Shown here: one piece after another, positions 6,153 through 16,088 of the stretch
Numbering within the stretch: the first letter of the stretch is position 1
Layout of the letters: each line of letters starts with the position of its first letter
Assembly: GCA_033344775.1 (NCBI GenBank)
Contig: JAWPMT010000004.1
Location: forward strand, 2,088,550 to 2,152,549
Length of the DNA: 64,000 nt
Source of the DNA: Cytophagales bacterium
GTDB taxonomy: Bacteria > Bacteroidota > Bacteroidia > Cytophagales > Cyclobacteriaceae
Direction of reading: 5' to 3'
Program-made: the position numbers and the translations under genes
The notes under the pieces: model-generated
Databases searched by the model: none
Told to the model about the DNA's origin: nothing
The model's input: the letters and a program-made list of their open reading frames with translations, nothing else

Positions 6153-8111
6153 GTGAAAACCCTCCTATTCACCTGTACAATATTGATCTTATTTTCCGCC
6201 TCTGCACAAGAGGCGGATACCATTCAACTTCAGGAAATCCTCATTGCAGCCAGAATCGCTCCTTCCGATAGTTTACCCTACGCATCGCTTCAGCCTCCTA
6301 TCCAAACCATGGACTTGCTGGATCGGATCCCGGGAGTGGTGCGGGCACAGCAAGCTTCCTTTCCCATCAGCTACAGGGGCCAGACCGGCAGTCGCATGCG
6401 TATCCAACAAAATGGTGCCCGAAGATCCGGACTCAATCCACAGGGCTATCTGGGACAAGACCTGAATGTCTCTAACCTAAGCACTGCCCGTATTGTTGAT
6501 GGCATTGAAAAGGCGACATATGGTAGTGGCGCAATTGGTGGTGTACTGGAACTGGAAGATCGACAGGCATTTGAAGCATCACCGAATGTTATTCAAAGTC
6601 AATTTGGCACCAACAACAATGCCCGGCAGCTAGGTTTTCGTTGGGGAATCGGAAATGATCCAATCGCCTTTGAAATAACTGGCAATGGCGTTCGCACAAA
6701 CGACCTGTTCTTCGCCAACAAGGAAAGATCGCTTAACTCGGCGATACAGGAGTACCAGTTCTCTTCTGCACTGACTGGCCGGCTAAAAAAGGCCCGGCTT
6801 AGCTGGCGACAAAAATGGAGCTCCGGTATCTGGGAGTTCCCACAAGGGTTTCAAAACTTTCCTTTTGAGTTACGCAAACTGGACAATACCTATACCTATC
6901 AGACAGATGTCAAATTCCGACAGGCATTAAACAATGGCTGGCAGCTGACGCAACAAGTCTGGGGCCTGACCTTGAAGACCGACCAAATACAAGATGTCTA
7001 CAATGCGCAGTTTGATTCCATCAACATCAAGGTAGTACGAAGCTTTCGTCGCAACAGTGCCGGCTATAATGGCTTTGTGGAAAAATCTTTCGGAAAGTAC
7101 CACCTGAAATCCGGATTGGATTTGTTCACTTCACGATTAGTTGAGGACCGGACAGACGATAATCGGATCGACAATTTATTTACTCGTTCGCAAGTGGCAC
7201 AGCGAACCGATCAGCAAGCCGGAGCCTTTATAAAAGCAAGCACAAGAAATGAAAGTGTGCAATGGACCGGTGTGCTACGAGCAGACGTTGCCAGTACGAA
7301 TAACCTTGATGCGGAACGGGCATATGCCTCAGCCATTACCGGAGGCATAGAAGCCAAAGGAACCCTTTGGAAGATCGATCATCAAGTATCATTGGGCAGG
7401 TATTTCAGGTTTCCTCGTCCGGAAGAATCGGGTGGTGAATTGTTTGGCGGCCGTGGCACTTTTCGGGGAAATCCCGACATCCGGCCAGAATCCAGCTACC
7501 AACTGGAATGGATCCTCTCTAAAAACACTGCATCAACCTCCTTTAAAATCAATAGTTGGTTGGCCTATTATGAAGACCGGATCATCGATGTTCCGGTGGC
7601 TGATGAGCGGAATGTATTTGAATACCGTAACATCGATCAGGCGCGCACTTTCGGGCTGGAGTGGTACCTTTTGCAAGTATTACTGGATCAGAAAAAACAT
7701 AACCTTGTTGGGCTTCTTACGGGCCTTGTCATGCGTGGCGATGACCTGACCAATACCCATTTCTTTGGAAACGGCAGTCGATCTAACGGCATTCCCCCCG
7801 CTCATGTACAGGGGGAATTGAAATACAAGACATGGTTGGGAAGTGTGCCAATACAGCTGGGGATAGACGCACGTCATTATGCCAGGTTCATCGCGCCAAC
7901 AGGATTTACCAATCAGGTATGGGCCGTAAGGGATGCACCTGCTTACACCTTGCTAGGCTTGAATGCCAATACCCGCTTCCAATGGAACCAACATGGGTTC
8001 TTGATCTCGGTACGTGTATCCAATTTGACAGACCAGACTTATTTCCCGTTTGGTACCCGGATACCCGGAATTGGCAGAGACTTCAGATTTGGACTAAATT
8101 ATTCTTTTTGA
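6153..8111 (+). CDS. TonB-dependent outer-membrane receptor (HmuR-like partner)
   Basis: A 652-residue receptor starting at a GTG 5 bp after the HmuY-like stop. A signal peptide (to about residue 18) is followed by a plug domain at ~25-130: 'IQTMDLLDRIPGVVRAQQ', 'FPISYRGQTGSRMRIQQNG' and 'VDGIEKATYGSGAIGGVLEL'. The rest is a ~22-strand barrel ending in the aromatic strand 'GIGRDFRFGLNYSF'. There is no carboxypeptidase-like N-terminal extension, unlike the receptor at 23887. Co-transcription with the HmuY-like lipoprotein suggests heme or another iron ligand as cargo; this is inference. It converges on the LRR operon, with only 5 bp between stop codons. Confidence 0.9.
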   Translation: MKTLLFTCTILILFSASAQEADTIQLQEILIAARIAPSDSLPYASLQPPIQTMDLLDRIPGVVRAQQASFPISYRGQTGSRMRIQQNGARRSGLNPQGYLGQDLNVSNLSTARIVDGIEKATYGSGAIGGVLELEDRQAFEASPNVIQSQFGTNNNARQLGFRWGIGNDPIAFEITGNGVRTNDLFFANKERSLNSAIQEYQFSSALTGRLKKARLSWRQKWSSGIWEFPQGFQNFPFELRKLDNTYTYQTDVKFRQALNNGWQLTQQVWGLTLKTDQIQDVYNAQFDSINIKVVRSFRRNSAGYNGFVEKSFGKYHLKSGLDLFTSRLVEDRTDDNRIDNLFTRSQVAQRTDQQAGAFIKASTRNESVQWTGVLRADVASTNNLDAERAYASAITGGIEAKGTLWKIDHQVSLGRYFRFPRPEESGGELFGGRGTFRGNPDIRPESSYQLEWILSKNTASTSFKINSWLAYYEDRIIDVPVADERNVFEYRNIDQARTFGLEWYLLQVLLDQKKHNLVGLLTGLVMRGDDLTNTHFFGNGSRSNGIPPAHVQGELKYKTWLGSVPIQLGIDARHYARFIAPTGFTNQVWAVRDAPAYTLLGLNANTRFQWNQHGFLISVRVSNLTDQTYFPFGTRIPGIGRDFRFGLNYSF

Positions 8112-8116
8112 AGGTA

Positions 8117-9625
8117 TTATTGCTTGCAATCACCGCTGACAAGATCTTCGGGTAACGGGTCATAAGCATTTCCTGTTGCGATAAAACTTGTGAAAGTCCC
8201 GTCGCTGAACAAGGGACTCACCGCACAGAAATCACTAAGTTGGGAATTGCCATAAAGCTCAATAGAAACGTTTACTTGTTCCAGGCCATTTAAGCCCTCC
8301 AGGCTAGTCAAAGCAACATTGTCGCTGGCAAATATCCTATCAACCTGAACCAGCCCATCCAACCCTGCAAAGCTGTTAAAGTTAGGATTATTACGAATGA
8401 ACAACTCCTGAAGTCGATCGATGTTACTCAATCCTGAAAAATCCGTGATACCAGGCCCTAGCAACGAGATTTCCTCAACCGATGCCAGTGATTCCAGGCC
8501 TTGCAAATTGATCAACTCAGGATTGTCTTCTATAATAATACTTGCAATAGAAAGGAGCGATGACTCCCCGAATTCTTTTAAAACCGGATTGTCATTTAGA
8601 TACATTCGATTGCCAACAGATCGCAGTTTTGGGAACCCCTGCAAAGAAGTCAACGACCCAAGCTGCTGAAAAATCAGGGTACTCTCTATGCTTACCAATT
8701 CAGGAAAATCCAGGCTTGTTAAATTTTTTCCAGATACTGAAAGGGTGAACAGCTCCTCAATATTCGAAAACACATCAAGGGAAGTAATTGACTCGTTGGA
8801 ACCAAAAAACAAAGACCTAATTTTCATGTGCCCAAGTTGTTCTATGTCTGTCAATGACGGATGATCAACAAGGTGAAAATTATTCCCTACCTCCTCGATG
8901 TTTAGTCCTTCCAGGCTGACTAACGAGTGGTTGCTTCTCAGTGTAAATGAGCGATCGATTCGTTTAAGGTTTGTAAAACCTTTGAAATTGGAAAGCGAGT
9001 GATTTTCGATGATCCATAAGTCCCGACCGACAGCATTCAAGTTTTCAAATCGAATTTCGGCCAGCGACGGGTTTGAGGTAATGTGCAAATCTCTAACCAC
9101 GGTTTGTAAGCCATCAAACCCACTAATAGTAGTCAATCGATCATTGTCATTAATGGCTACATCTCCAAGGGATTCCAGGCGATCGAACTCGGCCATGGTC
9201 GTCATCTGATTATTATGGTTCACCGCGATTCTTCCCAAATGGGACAATTGTGAAAACACATCAATAGCTGTTAATTCCTGATTACGGAACACCAGTAAAC
9301 CGCTATCAATACGTTGTACATTGGTCAACCCTCGAAGGTCTTTGACTTTTGTCTGACTGATCGTGAGGTGTCCATTTACTTCATTCAAAGAACCTAATCC
9401 CGTCAGATCAGTAATATCACTTTCCTCAAAAAGCGCCCCTATTAGCAGGTCTCCGTTAACCCGGGCATATCTGTTGCTGGCAAATGCATTTAGTTCCTGT
9501 TGCGTTTTCAAGACCACATCACCTTGTTTGGTGAACCCCTCTACTCCTTCACCACAGCTAAAAAATAAAAAGGAGATACCCAGTAAAAGGAGTTCTCCAA
9601 CTGAGAAAACGGACTTAAAACTCAT
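8117..9625 (-). CDS. LRR/receptor L-domain-like lipoprotein (copy C)
   Basis: A 502-residue lipoprotein (lipobox LFFSC, Cys24). Nearly the whole body is a solenoid of ~22-24-residue leucine-rich units of the type 'L-x-x-I-x-G-x-L-x-I-x-x-N-x-x-L-x-x-L-x-G-L', for example 'LESLGDVAINDNDRLTTISGF'. This resembles eukaryotic receptor L domains more than classical LRRs. The end 'LSDFCAVSPLFSDGTF' through 'SGDCKQ' holds two cysteines in the same places as in the two upstream paralogues, probably a capping disulfide. Such proteins are usually binding scaffolds at the cell surface; the ligand is unknown. Last gene of the minus-strand trio, it starts 19 bp after the previous stop and is the most diverged copy. 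Confidence 0.8.
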   Translation of the reverse strand: MSFKSVFSVGELLLLGISFLFFSCGEGVEGFTKQGDVVLKTQQELNAFASNRYARVNGDLLIGALFEESDITDLTGLGSLNEVNGHLTISQTKVKDLRGLTNVQRIDSGLLVFRNQELTAIDVFSQLSHLGRIAVNHNNQMTTMAEFDRLESLGDVAINDNDRLTTISGFDGLQTVVRDLHITSNPSLAEIRFENLNAVGRDLWIIENHSLSNFKGFTNLKRIDRSFTLRSNHSLVSLEGLNIEEVGNNFHLVDHPSLTDIEQLGHMKIRSLFFGSNESITSLDVFSNIEELFTLSVSGKNLTSLDFPELVSIESTLIFQQLGSLTSLQGFPKLRSVGNRMYLNDNPVLKEFGESSLLSIASIIIEDNPELINLQGLESLASVEEISLLGPGITDFSGLSNIDRLQELFIRNNPNFNSFAGLDGLVQVDRIFASDNVALTSLEGLNGLEQVNVSIELYGNSQLSDFCAVSPLFSDGTFTSFIATGNAYDPLPEDLVSGDCKQ

Positions 9626-9644
9626 TGTTTCGATTTTGTTGATT

Positions 9645-11099
9645 TCACTGGCGACAATCGCCTCTCACAATATCCCCTAGCGTTGGATTGTAAGCGTTGC
9701 GCTCTATTGTTGTGCGATTTTTCACTCCATCAGCGACTAACTGCTCCAGGGCACAATAGTCAGTCAGGTTAGAGCAGTCATATATGCTGAGCGTGTTACC
9801 TAATTTTTCAAGGGCGTTCAAGCCTTCCAGGTTTGTGAGTAGCGGGCTGTTTTTTAGAAAAATATTTGAGCCTACTTCCTTAAGGTTTCCCAACCCCTCC
9901 AGGCTTTCCAGTTGCAAGTTGTCAGAAATAGAGACATCACTCAATACGGTTACGTTTTCCAATCCTTTGAAGTTTGCAAGCGCACTGCGTTGAATGCGCA
10001 ATCCTCCGATCACATCCAGACTGGTGAGTGGTTCTAAGCTGGTGATTTGGGCGTTACCCCATAGCGATAGTGTACCGTGGATCTCACTTACGGGCAAATC
10101 ATCCAGGTCAGGCAAGCGATCATTGGAGGAGAGGCTCAGGTCTCCACCGACCTCACGCAATGCCGAAAATCCGGAAAAGTCTTCCAACTGTGTTTCATTT
10201 AAATGCAGGTGCCCTACATAATTGAGCCTATTAAAATCAACAGTCGTCAGTGATGTATTCCCTGAGAGGGACAGTTCTCCGCTCAGTTCCGTTAATTCCC
10301 TAAACTCATCTATCTCGGTGATCAAAGGATTGCCCTCTATATATATTAATTCCACCTCTGTAATAGATTCCAGGCCATTCAGGTTGGCCAAATTAGAAAG
10401 TCCGGAGATTTGAAGCGATTCAACGCGTTCCAGGTGAAGGTCAGTTAATGTAGTGATGACAGGGCTATTAGCCACACTAAGATGCCCAACTTGTCGGAGC
10501 TGTGAAAACCCACTCAAATCACTCAACAAAGGATTTGACTGGATCGATACTACCCCAGCTTCAATTAATCCACTAAAATCCACATCAGTCAATGATTCAT
10601 TGCTCCAGATACTTACCCCTTCCTTAAAGATCGCAAACTCATTGAATTGATTGATGGTCGTCAATTTCGGATTATCATAGACCTGAACGGACTTTAATTG
10701 ACCACCAAGGCTCCCGATCTGATTAAATCCATTCAAATTCTCGAGGTTATAATTGCTTGATATCTCTAACCGTTCATCCAATCTGGTGAGGTTGGAAAAA
10801 ACGTCCACATTCCTGATCTGCGTATTTCCAATCATCAACGAACCTTCGATTGAGGAAATGATCCCTAAGCCACGAAGGTCCGAGATATCGTCGCCAAAAA
10901 TGGTCAGACTACCTCGTAAATGGGTGACTTTTCGCGCAACGAATTCATTGACCTGCTCTTGGCTAAACAAGTATACATCGTCCTCCAACAAATTAAAGAT
11001 GGGTTCTTCGTCTTCTTTGCAACTGATGATCGTTATGAGCATGAGGATGCAAAGTACGATTCGAGACGTCCGGCTAAAAGTTCTTAATAAGTTCAACAC
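9645..11099 (-). CDS. LRR/receptor L-domain-like lipoprotein (copy B)
   Basis: A 484-residue lipoprotein starting at GTG 11099, with lipobox IISC and Cys27. After an acidic linker it shares 'KVTHLRGSLTI' with copy A and then runs as leucine-rich L-domain-like repeats ('LSGNTSLTTVDFNRLNYVG', 'LWGNAQITSLEPLTSLDVIG'). The C-terminus 'DYCALEQLVADGV' through 'RGDCRQ' is nearly the same as copy A. The 40 bases before the GTG are also shared with copy A, which supports this start and shows that these two copies arose by a recent duplication that included the 5' region. Confidence 0.8.
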   Translation of the reverse strand: MLNLLRTFSRTSRIVLCILMLITIISCKEDEEPIFNLLEDDVYLFSQEQVNEFVARKVTHLRGSLTIFGDDISDLRGLGIISSIEGSLMIGNTQIRNVDVFSNLTRLDERLEISSNYNLENLNGFNQIGSLGGQLKSVQVYDNPKLTTINQFNEFAIFKEGVSIWSNESLTDVDFSGLIEAGVVSIQSNPLLSDLSGFSQLRQVGHLSVANSPVITTLTDLHLERVESLQISGLSNLANLNGLESITEVELIYIEGNPLITEIDEFRELTELSGELSLSGNTSLTTVDFNRLNYVGHLHLNETQLEDFSGFSALREVGGDLSLSSNDRLPDLDDLPVSEIHGTLSLWGNAQITSLEPLTSLDVIGGLRIQRSALANFKGLENVTVLSDVSISDNLQLESLEGLGNLKEVGSNIFLKNSPLLTNLEGLNALEKLGNTLSIYDCSNLTDYCALEQLVADGVKNRTTIERNAYNPTLGDIVRGDCRQ

Positions 11100-11140
11100 G
11101 ATCTTAATTGTTTGGCTAGATGCAAGATAATCAAAGCCTG
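11100..11140 (-). repeat. Upstream sequence duplicated before two LRR lipoprotein genes
   Basis: Bases 11100-11140 and 12588-12628 are almost identical and sit at the same position, directly before the GTG starts at 11099 and 12586. Shared blocks include CTTAATTGTTTGG and TGCAAGATAATCAA. The shared segment may hold a promoter or leader, and it fixes the start codon of copy A. Confidence 0.7.
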
Positions 11141-11185
11141 TGACTCACATTAATCCCACACAATGAGCACGAATCTATGTGTCCA

Positions 11186-12586
11186 TTACAGTTTACAATC
11201 GCCCCTCCTAATATCCTGCAACGTCGGATTGTAGGCGTTTTGCTCAATTTCAGCAAATACAGCTACCCCATCAGCTACCAATAATTCCAACGCACAATAA
11301 TCCTTTAGGCTGGTGCAACCGTAAATTCTTACATGATTATCTACCCTTGCCAGGGCATTGAGCCCTTCCAGATTTTCTAATAATGGGTTGCGACTAATAG
11401 AAATCTCATCTCCTATACGACTCAGGTTTTGTAATCCATCTAAGCTGGTCAACCGTCGATTGTCGAGGATATAGATTTCCTCGATTGTTTCCATATGCTC
11501 AAGGCCTTTCAGGTCTGTTATCCCACTATTCTGAATACCAAAGCCACCGGACAGATCTAAATCTTTCACCAGCTCCAATGTAGTAATTTGGGAGCCTGAC
11601 AACCACAACCAACCTTCAATAGAAGTGTCCGTTAATTTCTCCAGGTCTAGCAATTGATCATTTTCAGTAAGCTGCACATCCTGAACACGCTCCAGCGCCG
11701 GGAATCCGGAAAGGTCTTTCATCCAGGTATTGTGTATTCTAAGGAAACCTGTCGATCTCAGATTGCTAAAATTAACCGATGCCAATGCCTTATTGTCGTA
11801 AAAATCGACCGCAATTGGCACTTCCGTAAGCTCTGAAAATTGATCAATCGAAGTGATCTGGTGATTTTCCTGCAGGTAGATATAATCCACTTCTTTGAGG
11901 GACTCCAATCCCTCCAGGCTGGTCAAAATGGTATTCGACAGTCGAAATTGTGTGACCTTTTGCAAGTTGGAAAACCCTGTAAGGTCACTCCACCGTGGAT
12001 TTTCTGAAAATCCGACAATATCCGCTCGAATCAACCCACTAAACTCCACTTCGGCCAGCGACTCATTGTTCCAGATAAAAAGTCCGCTTTCAATCTCAAC
12101 CACATTATCGAACTGGTTTATAGCAGTCAATTTAGGGTTATCTCTGATTCGAATGGTTTCAAGAACACGGCTAGCATTACCCAATGCAATAAATCCATCC
12201 AAATTTTCAAGTGCTTCATTGAAGCTAATGACCAATTCCCCATCCAATTGGGTAAGGTTGGAAAATGCATCCACCTGCGTAATACTTGTACCGCTAATGG
12301 TCAGCGAACCTTCAATCGTTGTAAGTCTTGTCAGTCCGCTGATATCAGTAATTGGCGAGGGATCACCGTTCCTCGATTGAAGGGTCAGGCTCCCCCGTAA
12401 GTGAGTTATTTTCTGAGCGGCAAAGTCATTCACATCCCCCTGAGATCCTAAAACCACCTCTTCTTCTAGCAACCTATAAAGGATCTCCTCCTCCCCTTCG
12501 TCGTTACAACCGATGATCGAAATAAGAGGGAATAGGCACAGGGCCAGACGAATGGTGTGATACTTAGTGCTTAGCAGTTGTTGCAC
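11186..12586 (-). CDS. LRR/receptor L-domain-like lipoprotein (copy A, first in operon)
   Basis: The frame is open from 12673, but the better start is the GTG at 12586: it lies at the same point of a duplicated 5' sequence as the GTG of copy B and gives a signal with the lipobox cysteine at exactly the same residue (Cys27, IIGC). The 466-residue product is again a leucine-rich L-domain-like solenoid ('LQENHQITSIDQFSELTEV', 'LDNRRLTSLDGLQNLSRIG') with the capped C-terminus 'DYCALELLVADGV' to 'RRGDCKL'. It heads the minus-strand trio and is divergent from the ASPIC/UnbV operon. Confidence 0.8.
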   Translation of the reverse strand: MQQLLSTKYHTIRLALCLFPLISIIGCNDEGEEEILYRLLEEEVVLGSQGDVNDFAAQKITHLRGSLTLQSRNGDPSPITDISGLTRLTTIEGSLTISGTSITQVDAFSNLTQLDGELVISFNEALENLDGFIALGNASRVLETIRIRDNPKLTAINQFDNVVEIESGLFIWNNESLAEVEFSGLIRADIVGFSENPRWSDLTGFSNLQKVTQFRLSNTILTSLEGLESLKEVDYIYLQENHQITSIDQFSELTEVPIAVDFYDNKALASVNFSNLRSTGFLRIHNTWMKDLSGFPALERVQDVQLTENDQLLDLEKLTDTSIEGWLWLSGSQITTLELVKDLDLSGGFGIQNSGITDLKGLEHMETIEEIYILDNRRLTSLDGLQNLSRIGDEISISRNPLLENLEGLNALARVDNHVRIYGCTSLKDYCALELLVADGVAVFAEIEQNAYNPTLQDIRRGDCKL

Positions 12587-12755
12587 AGTCTTAATTGTTT
12601 GGTTGAATGCAAGATAATCAATGCCTGACTCTCGCACTTGCATAGCAATCAAGCCTCTATAAAAATCCTCCAATCGATTGCAATCAAAAGTAATGACAAA
12701 GTTTCCTTCTGAGTCATGGTCACCCGCCTGAATTCAATTAACTTTTCGGGTCATT

Positions 12756-15700
12756 TTGAGTGATTCATCCCTGGAGCGAGTGACCCCACGATACATTAAC
12801 ACCCAAGTACTGGCCCTTTTTACTGTTTTGGTCGGGCTTATGAGCTGTCAGAAACCGACTGAATCAGCGACGGTATTCCGTAAGATATCTCCAACGGAAT
12901 CAGGCATTGATTTCAGAAATCAATTGGAGTACAATGAACGCCTCAACACTTACACGTACCGTAATTTCTACAATGGTGCTGGAGTAGCGGTAGGAGACAT
13001 TAACAATGACGGACTTCAGGATTTGTATTTCTGTGGCAATCAGGTCGACAATAAGCTTTTTCTCAATCTTGGCAATTTAAAATTCAAAGACATTACCCAG
13101 GAAGCTGGCGTAGGCAGCCCCAACATCTGGTCCACGGGTGTCAGCATGGCGGATGTGAATGGCGATGGTTTGCTGGACATCTATGTATGTAAGGCTGGTC
13201 CTAAAGGAGGCGAAAATCGACATAATGAATTATTCATCAATCAGGGCGATCTGACCTTCACGGAAGAGTCCAAAAAGTATGGCATTGCCGATGAGGGTTT
13301 ATCACTGCATGCTGCCTTTTTTGACTATGACAAAGACGGAGATCAGGACTTCTACTTATTGAACAATTCACTCAGATCAGTAGGCGTTTATGACTTGCGG
13401 CAAGACCAACGATTGGAAACTGACACACTCGGGGGTAATAAGCTGTACCGAAATGATGGTGGCTACTTCACGAATGTGACGCTGGAATCCGGCATCTACA
13501 GCAGCTTCATTGGGTTTGGTCTGGGTGTGACGATCGCTGACCTGGATCGGGACGGCTGGCAGGACATCTTTGTGTCTAATGACTTTTTTGAGAAGGACTA
13601 TGTCTACATCAATCAGGGTAATGGCACGTTCGAGGAATCTTTGGAAGCCTTGATCTCGGAAACCAGTATGGGTTCCATGGGTGCCGATATAGCTGACCTG
13701 AATAACGACGGTTATCCCGAGATCTACGTCACGGAAATGCTCCCGGAATCAGAGCAGCGCTACAAGACCAAAACGCTCTTTGAAGATTGGGACAAGTATC
13801 AATCTAACTTAAAGAATGGCTATTACGAGCAGTTTACCCGTAATGCCTTTCAATTGAACAACGGACCTAATCCCGTATCGGGTTCGGTCTCTTTTAGTGA
13901 AATCAGCCGACTGACCGGAGCACACGCCACAGACTGGAGTTGGGGAGCACTGATTTTCGATTATAACAATGACGGTTTCAAGGACATTTTTGTAGCCAAT
14001 GGCATCGCTAAAGACCTGACGGATCTGGATTATATCAATTTCTACTCCAACAACCGGGAGTTGGTGGCAAAGTACCGCAAAGACAGCCTGGTACTGACCA
14101 AGCTGATCGACCAAATCCCCTCAGTCCCTCTACCCAATTACCTCTTTGAAAATTCGGGAGGAATGGATTTCAATAATAGGGCCATTGAACTCGGTTTGAG
14201 TGATTCCACTTTTTCCAACGGGGCCGTTTACAGCGATCTGGACAATGATGGAGACCTGGACCTGGTGGTCAACAACATCAATGATGACAGCTTTTTGTTT
14301 GAAAACACCTCAGAGAGCAATGGTAATCACTACCTGATGCTGGACCTTCGTTTACCGGATTCCAGTATTGCCGTGGGGGCACAAGTGGAGATCAGGATTA
14401 ACAATCAACTCATGTATCAGGAACTGGTTCCGGTCAAAGGCTATCTATCCTCTGTAGATCCCAGAATGCATTTTGGAGTTGGCACCGCACAGCAAGTCGG
14501 AGAACTGAAAATCTCCTGGCCTAATGGTGCGACCAGTACCGAAACGAATATTGCGGTAGATCAGCTCTTGAAAAGAGTACAGCCACCCCTTACGCCCACT
14601 TTAGGCAATCCGTTCACGGTAGATCCATTGATGACTGAAATTAAAACCCCGGTTGGCTTCCAGCACATCGAAAATGATTTTGAGGATTTCAACAGGGACC
14701 GTCTGTTGTTTGAAATGCACAGCAATGAAGGCCCCGGCGTGGCTCAGGGTGACGTCAATGGGGACGGCTTAACAGATTTGTATCTCGGTGGAGCCAAAGG
14801 GTTTGCCGGTGGACTTTACCTGCAAGAAAAAGATGGAAGCTTCTCAAAAAGCCAAACCTTCACCGACGACCAGGATGCTGAAGACGTGGATGCCTTGTTC
14901 TTTGATGCAGACCAGGATGGTGATTTGGACCTCTACGTGGCAAGTGGAGGAAATGAATTTGGGGTAGGCTCAAAATGGTTGATGGATCGTATTTACTTTA
15001 ATGATGGCAATGGAAGGTTCATTAAAAAAGCATCCAGTTTTCCTGGAATTCGGGAGAGCTCTTCCTTCGTTAGTGCCGCCGACTTTGATGGCGACGGTGA
15101 CGCTGACCTGTTAGTAGGCACTCGATTAAAGCCATTCTTATATGGCGTTCCTCCCAATTCTTATCTATTGCAAAATGATGGTTCTGGCAACTTCAAGGAC
15201 ATAACGGCTAGCACTGCCCCAGCTTTACAAAAAATAGGCATGGCCACCGATGGCCAATGGTTCGACCTGGAAAATGATGGTGATCAGGACATAGTGCTGG
15301 TTGGGAAATGGATGGGCGTGAAAGTCCTGACCAATGAATCCGGGAAATTTACCTTGCAATCTAAAGCCCTGAATTTGGCAGGCAGCAATGGTCTTTGGAA
15401 CACCCTCGAAGTGGCAGACCTGAATCAAGACGGCTACCAGGACCTCATCGCCGGTAACATTGGTGAAAACACTCGTTATCGCGCTTCGGTGGATAAGCCC
15501 CTTCAACTCTTCATCAACGACTTTGACCGGAATGGCTCCGTGGAGCAGATCACCTGCCAATATGAAGGAGACAAGGCGTATCCGATCCACCTGCTGGCCA
15601 ACCTCACCAAGCAGTTGCCAGGATTGCGCAAGCGCTTTTCGAGAGCAGAGGATTACAAAAGTAAAACCATGGAAGAGTTGTTCACGCCAGAACAAATGGC

Positions 15701-16088
15701 CAATGCCGTCAAGCTGAAAGTGGAAACGCTCCAATCCAGTGCATTCATCAGCCAACAAGGCACCAGTTTTATCCGGGAAGCTTTACCTGACAATCATCAA
15801 ATTGCTCCAATTTATGGTTTGTTGCCACTCGATTTGAATGCGGATGGACGCACTGACCTGATCACTGGAGGTAACTTTACAAAATCAAAACCCGAATGGG
15901 GAATTTACAAGGCAAGTTATGGAAACGTTTCTCTGGGCACACCTACAAATCAATGGCAGTCGCAACGACATGAGGCCAGTGGTTTTTTTGTGACCGGAGA
16001 AGTGCGACGCATCATTGCGTTGAAGGACTCCAAACGAATTTTGGTGGTGAGAAATAATTCAGGAATTTCGTGCTTTAGTTATGAATAA
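12756..16088 (+). CDS. Giant FG-GAP/VCBS + ASPIC/UnbV (CRTAC1-type) lipoprotein 1
   Basis: A 1110-residue lipoprotein starting at a TTG, with lipobox LMSC and Cys31. Residues ~70-510 hold FG-GAP/VCBS beta-propeller repeats, each with a calcium loop of the D-x-N/D-x-D-G type (DINNDGLQD, DVNGDGLLD, DYDKDGDQD, DLDRDGWQD, DLNNDGYPE, DYNNDGFKD). An ASPIC/UnbV domain at ~525-600 ends 'LKISWPNGATS', and a second propeller follows (DVNGDGLTD, DADQDGDLD, DFDGDGDAD and others). Known family members are extracellular calcium-binding proteins with no settled function. The next gene overlaps it by 8 bp, so it begins a four-gene operon. Confidence 0.9.
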   Translation: MSDSSLERVTPRYINTQVLALFTVLVGLMSCQKPTESATVFRKISPTESGIDFRNQLEYNERLNTYTYRNFYNGAGVAVGDINNDGLQDLYFCGNQVDNKLFLNLGNLKFKDITQEAGVGSPNIWSTGVSMADVNGDGLLDIYVCKAGPKGGENRHNELFINQGDLTFTEESKKYGIADEGLSLHAAFFDYDKDGDQDFYLLNNSLRSVGVYDLRQDQRLETDTLGGNKLYRNDGGYFTNVTLESGIYSSFIGFGLGVTIADLDRDGWQDIFVSNDFFEKDYVYINQGNGTFEESLEALISETSMGSMGADIADLNNDGYPEIYVTEMLPESEQRYKTKTLFEDWDKYQSNLKNGYYEQFTRNAFQLNNGPNPVSGSVSFSEISRLTGAHATDWSWGALIFDYNNDGFKDIFVANGIAKDLTDLDYINFYSNNRELVAKYRKDSLVLTKLIDQIPSVPLPNYLFENSGGMDFNNRAIELGLSDSTFSNGAVYSDLDNDGDLDLVVNNINDDSFLFENTSESNGNHYLMLDLRLPDSSIAVGAQVEIRINNQLMYQELVPVKGYLSSVDPRMHFGVGTAQQVGELKISWPNGATSTETNIAVDQLLKRVQPPLTPTLGNPFTVDPLMTEIKTPVGFQHIENDFEDFNRDRLLFEMHSNEGPGVAQGDVNGDGLTDLYLGGAKGFAGGLYLQEKDGSFSKSQTFTDDQDAEDVDALFFDADQDGDLDLYVASGGNEFGVGSKWLMDRIYFNDGNGRFIKKASSFPGIRESSSFVSAADFDGDGDADLLVGTRLKPFLYGVPPNSYLLQNDGSGNFKDITASTAPALQKIGMATDGQWFDLENDGDQDIVLVGKWMGVKVLTNESGKFTLQSKALNLAGSNGLWNTLEVADLNQDGYQDLIAGNIGENTRYRASVDKPLQLFINDFDRNGSVEQITCQYEGDKAYPIHLLANLTKQLPGLRKRFSRAEDYKSKTMEELFTPEQMANAVKLKVETLQSSAFISQQGTSFIREALPDNHQIAPIYGLLPLDLNADGRTDLITGGNFTKSKPEWGIYKASYGNVSLGTPTNQWQSQRHEASGFFVTGEVRRIIALKDSKRILVVRNNSGISCFSYE

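Noticed and set aside
7785-7818. ATTCCCCC ... GGGGGAAT inverted repeat inside the TonB receptor gene, similar to the dispersed repeat
   Set aside because: It encodes the normal barrel sequence GIPPAHVQGEL and does not disturb the protein; similarity to the repeat ends is probably chance.
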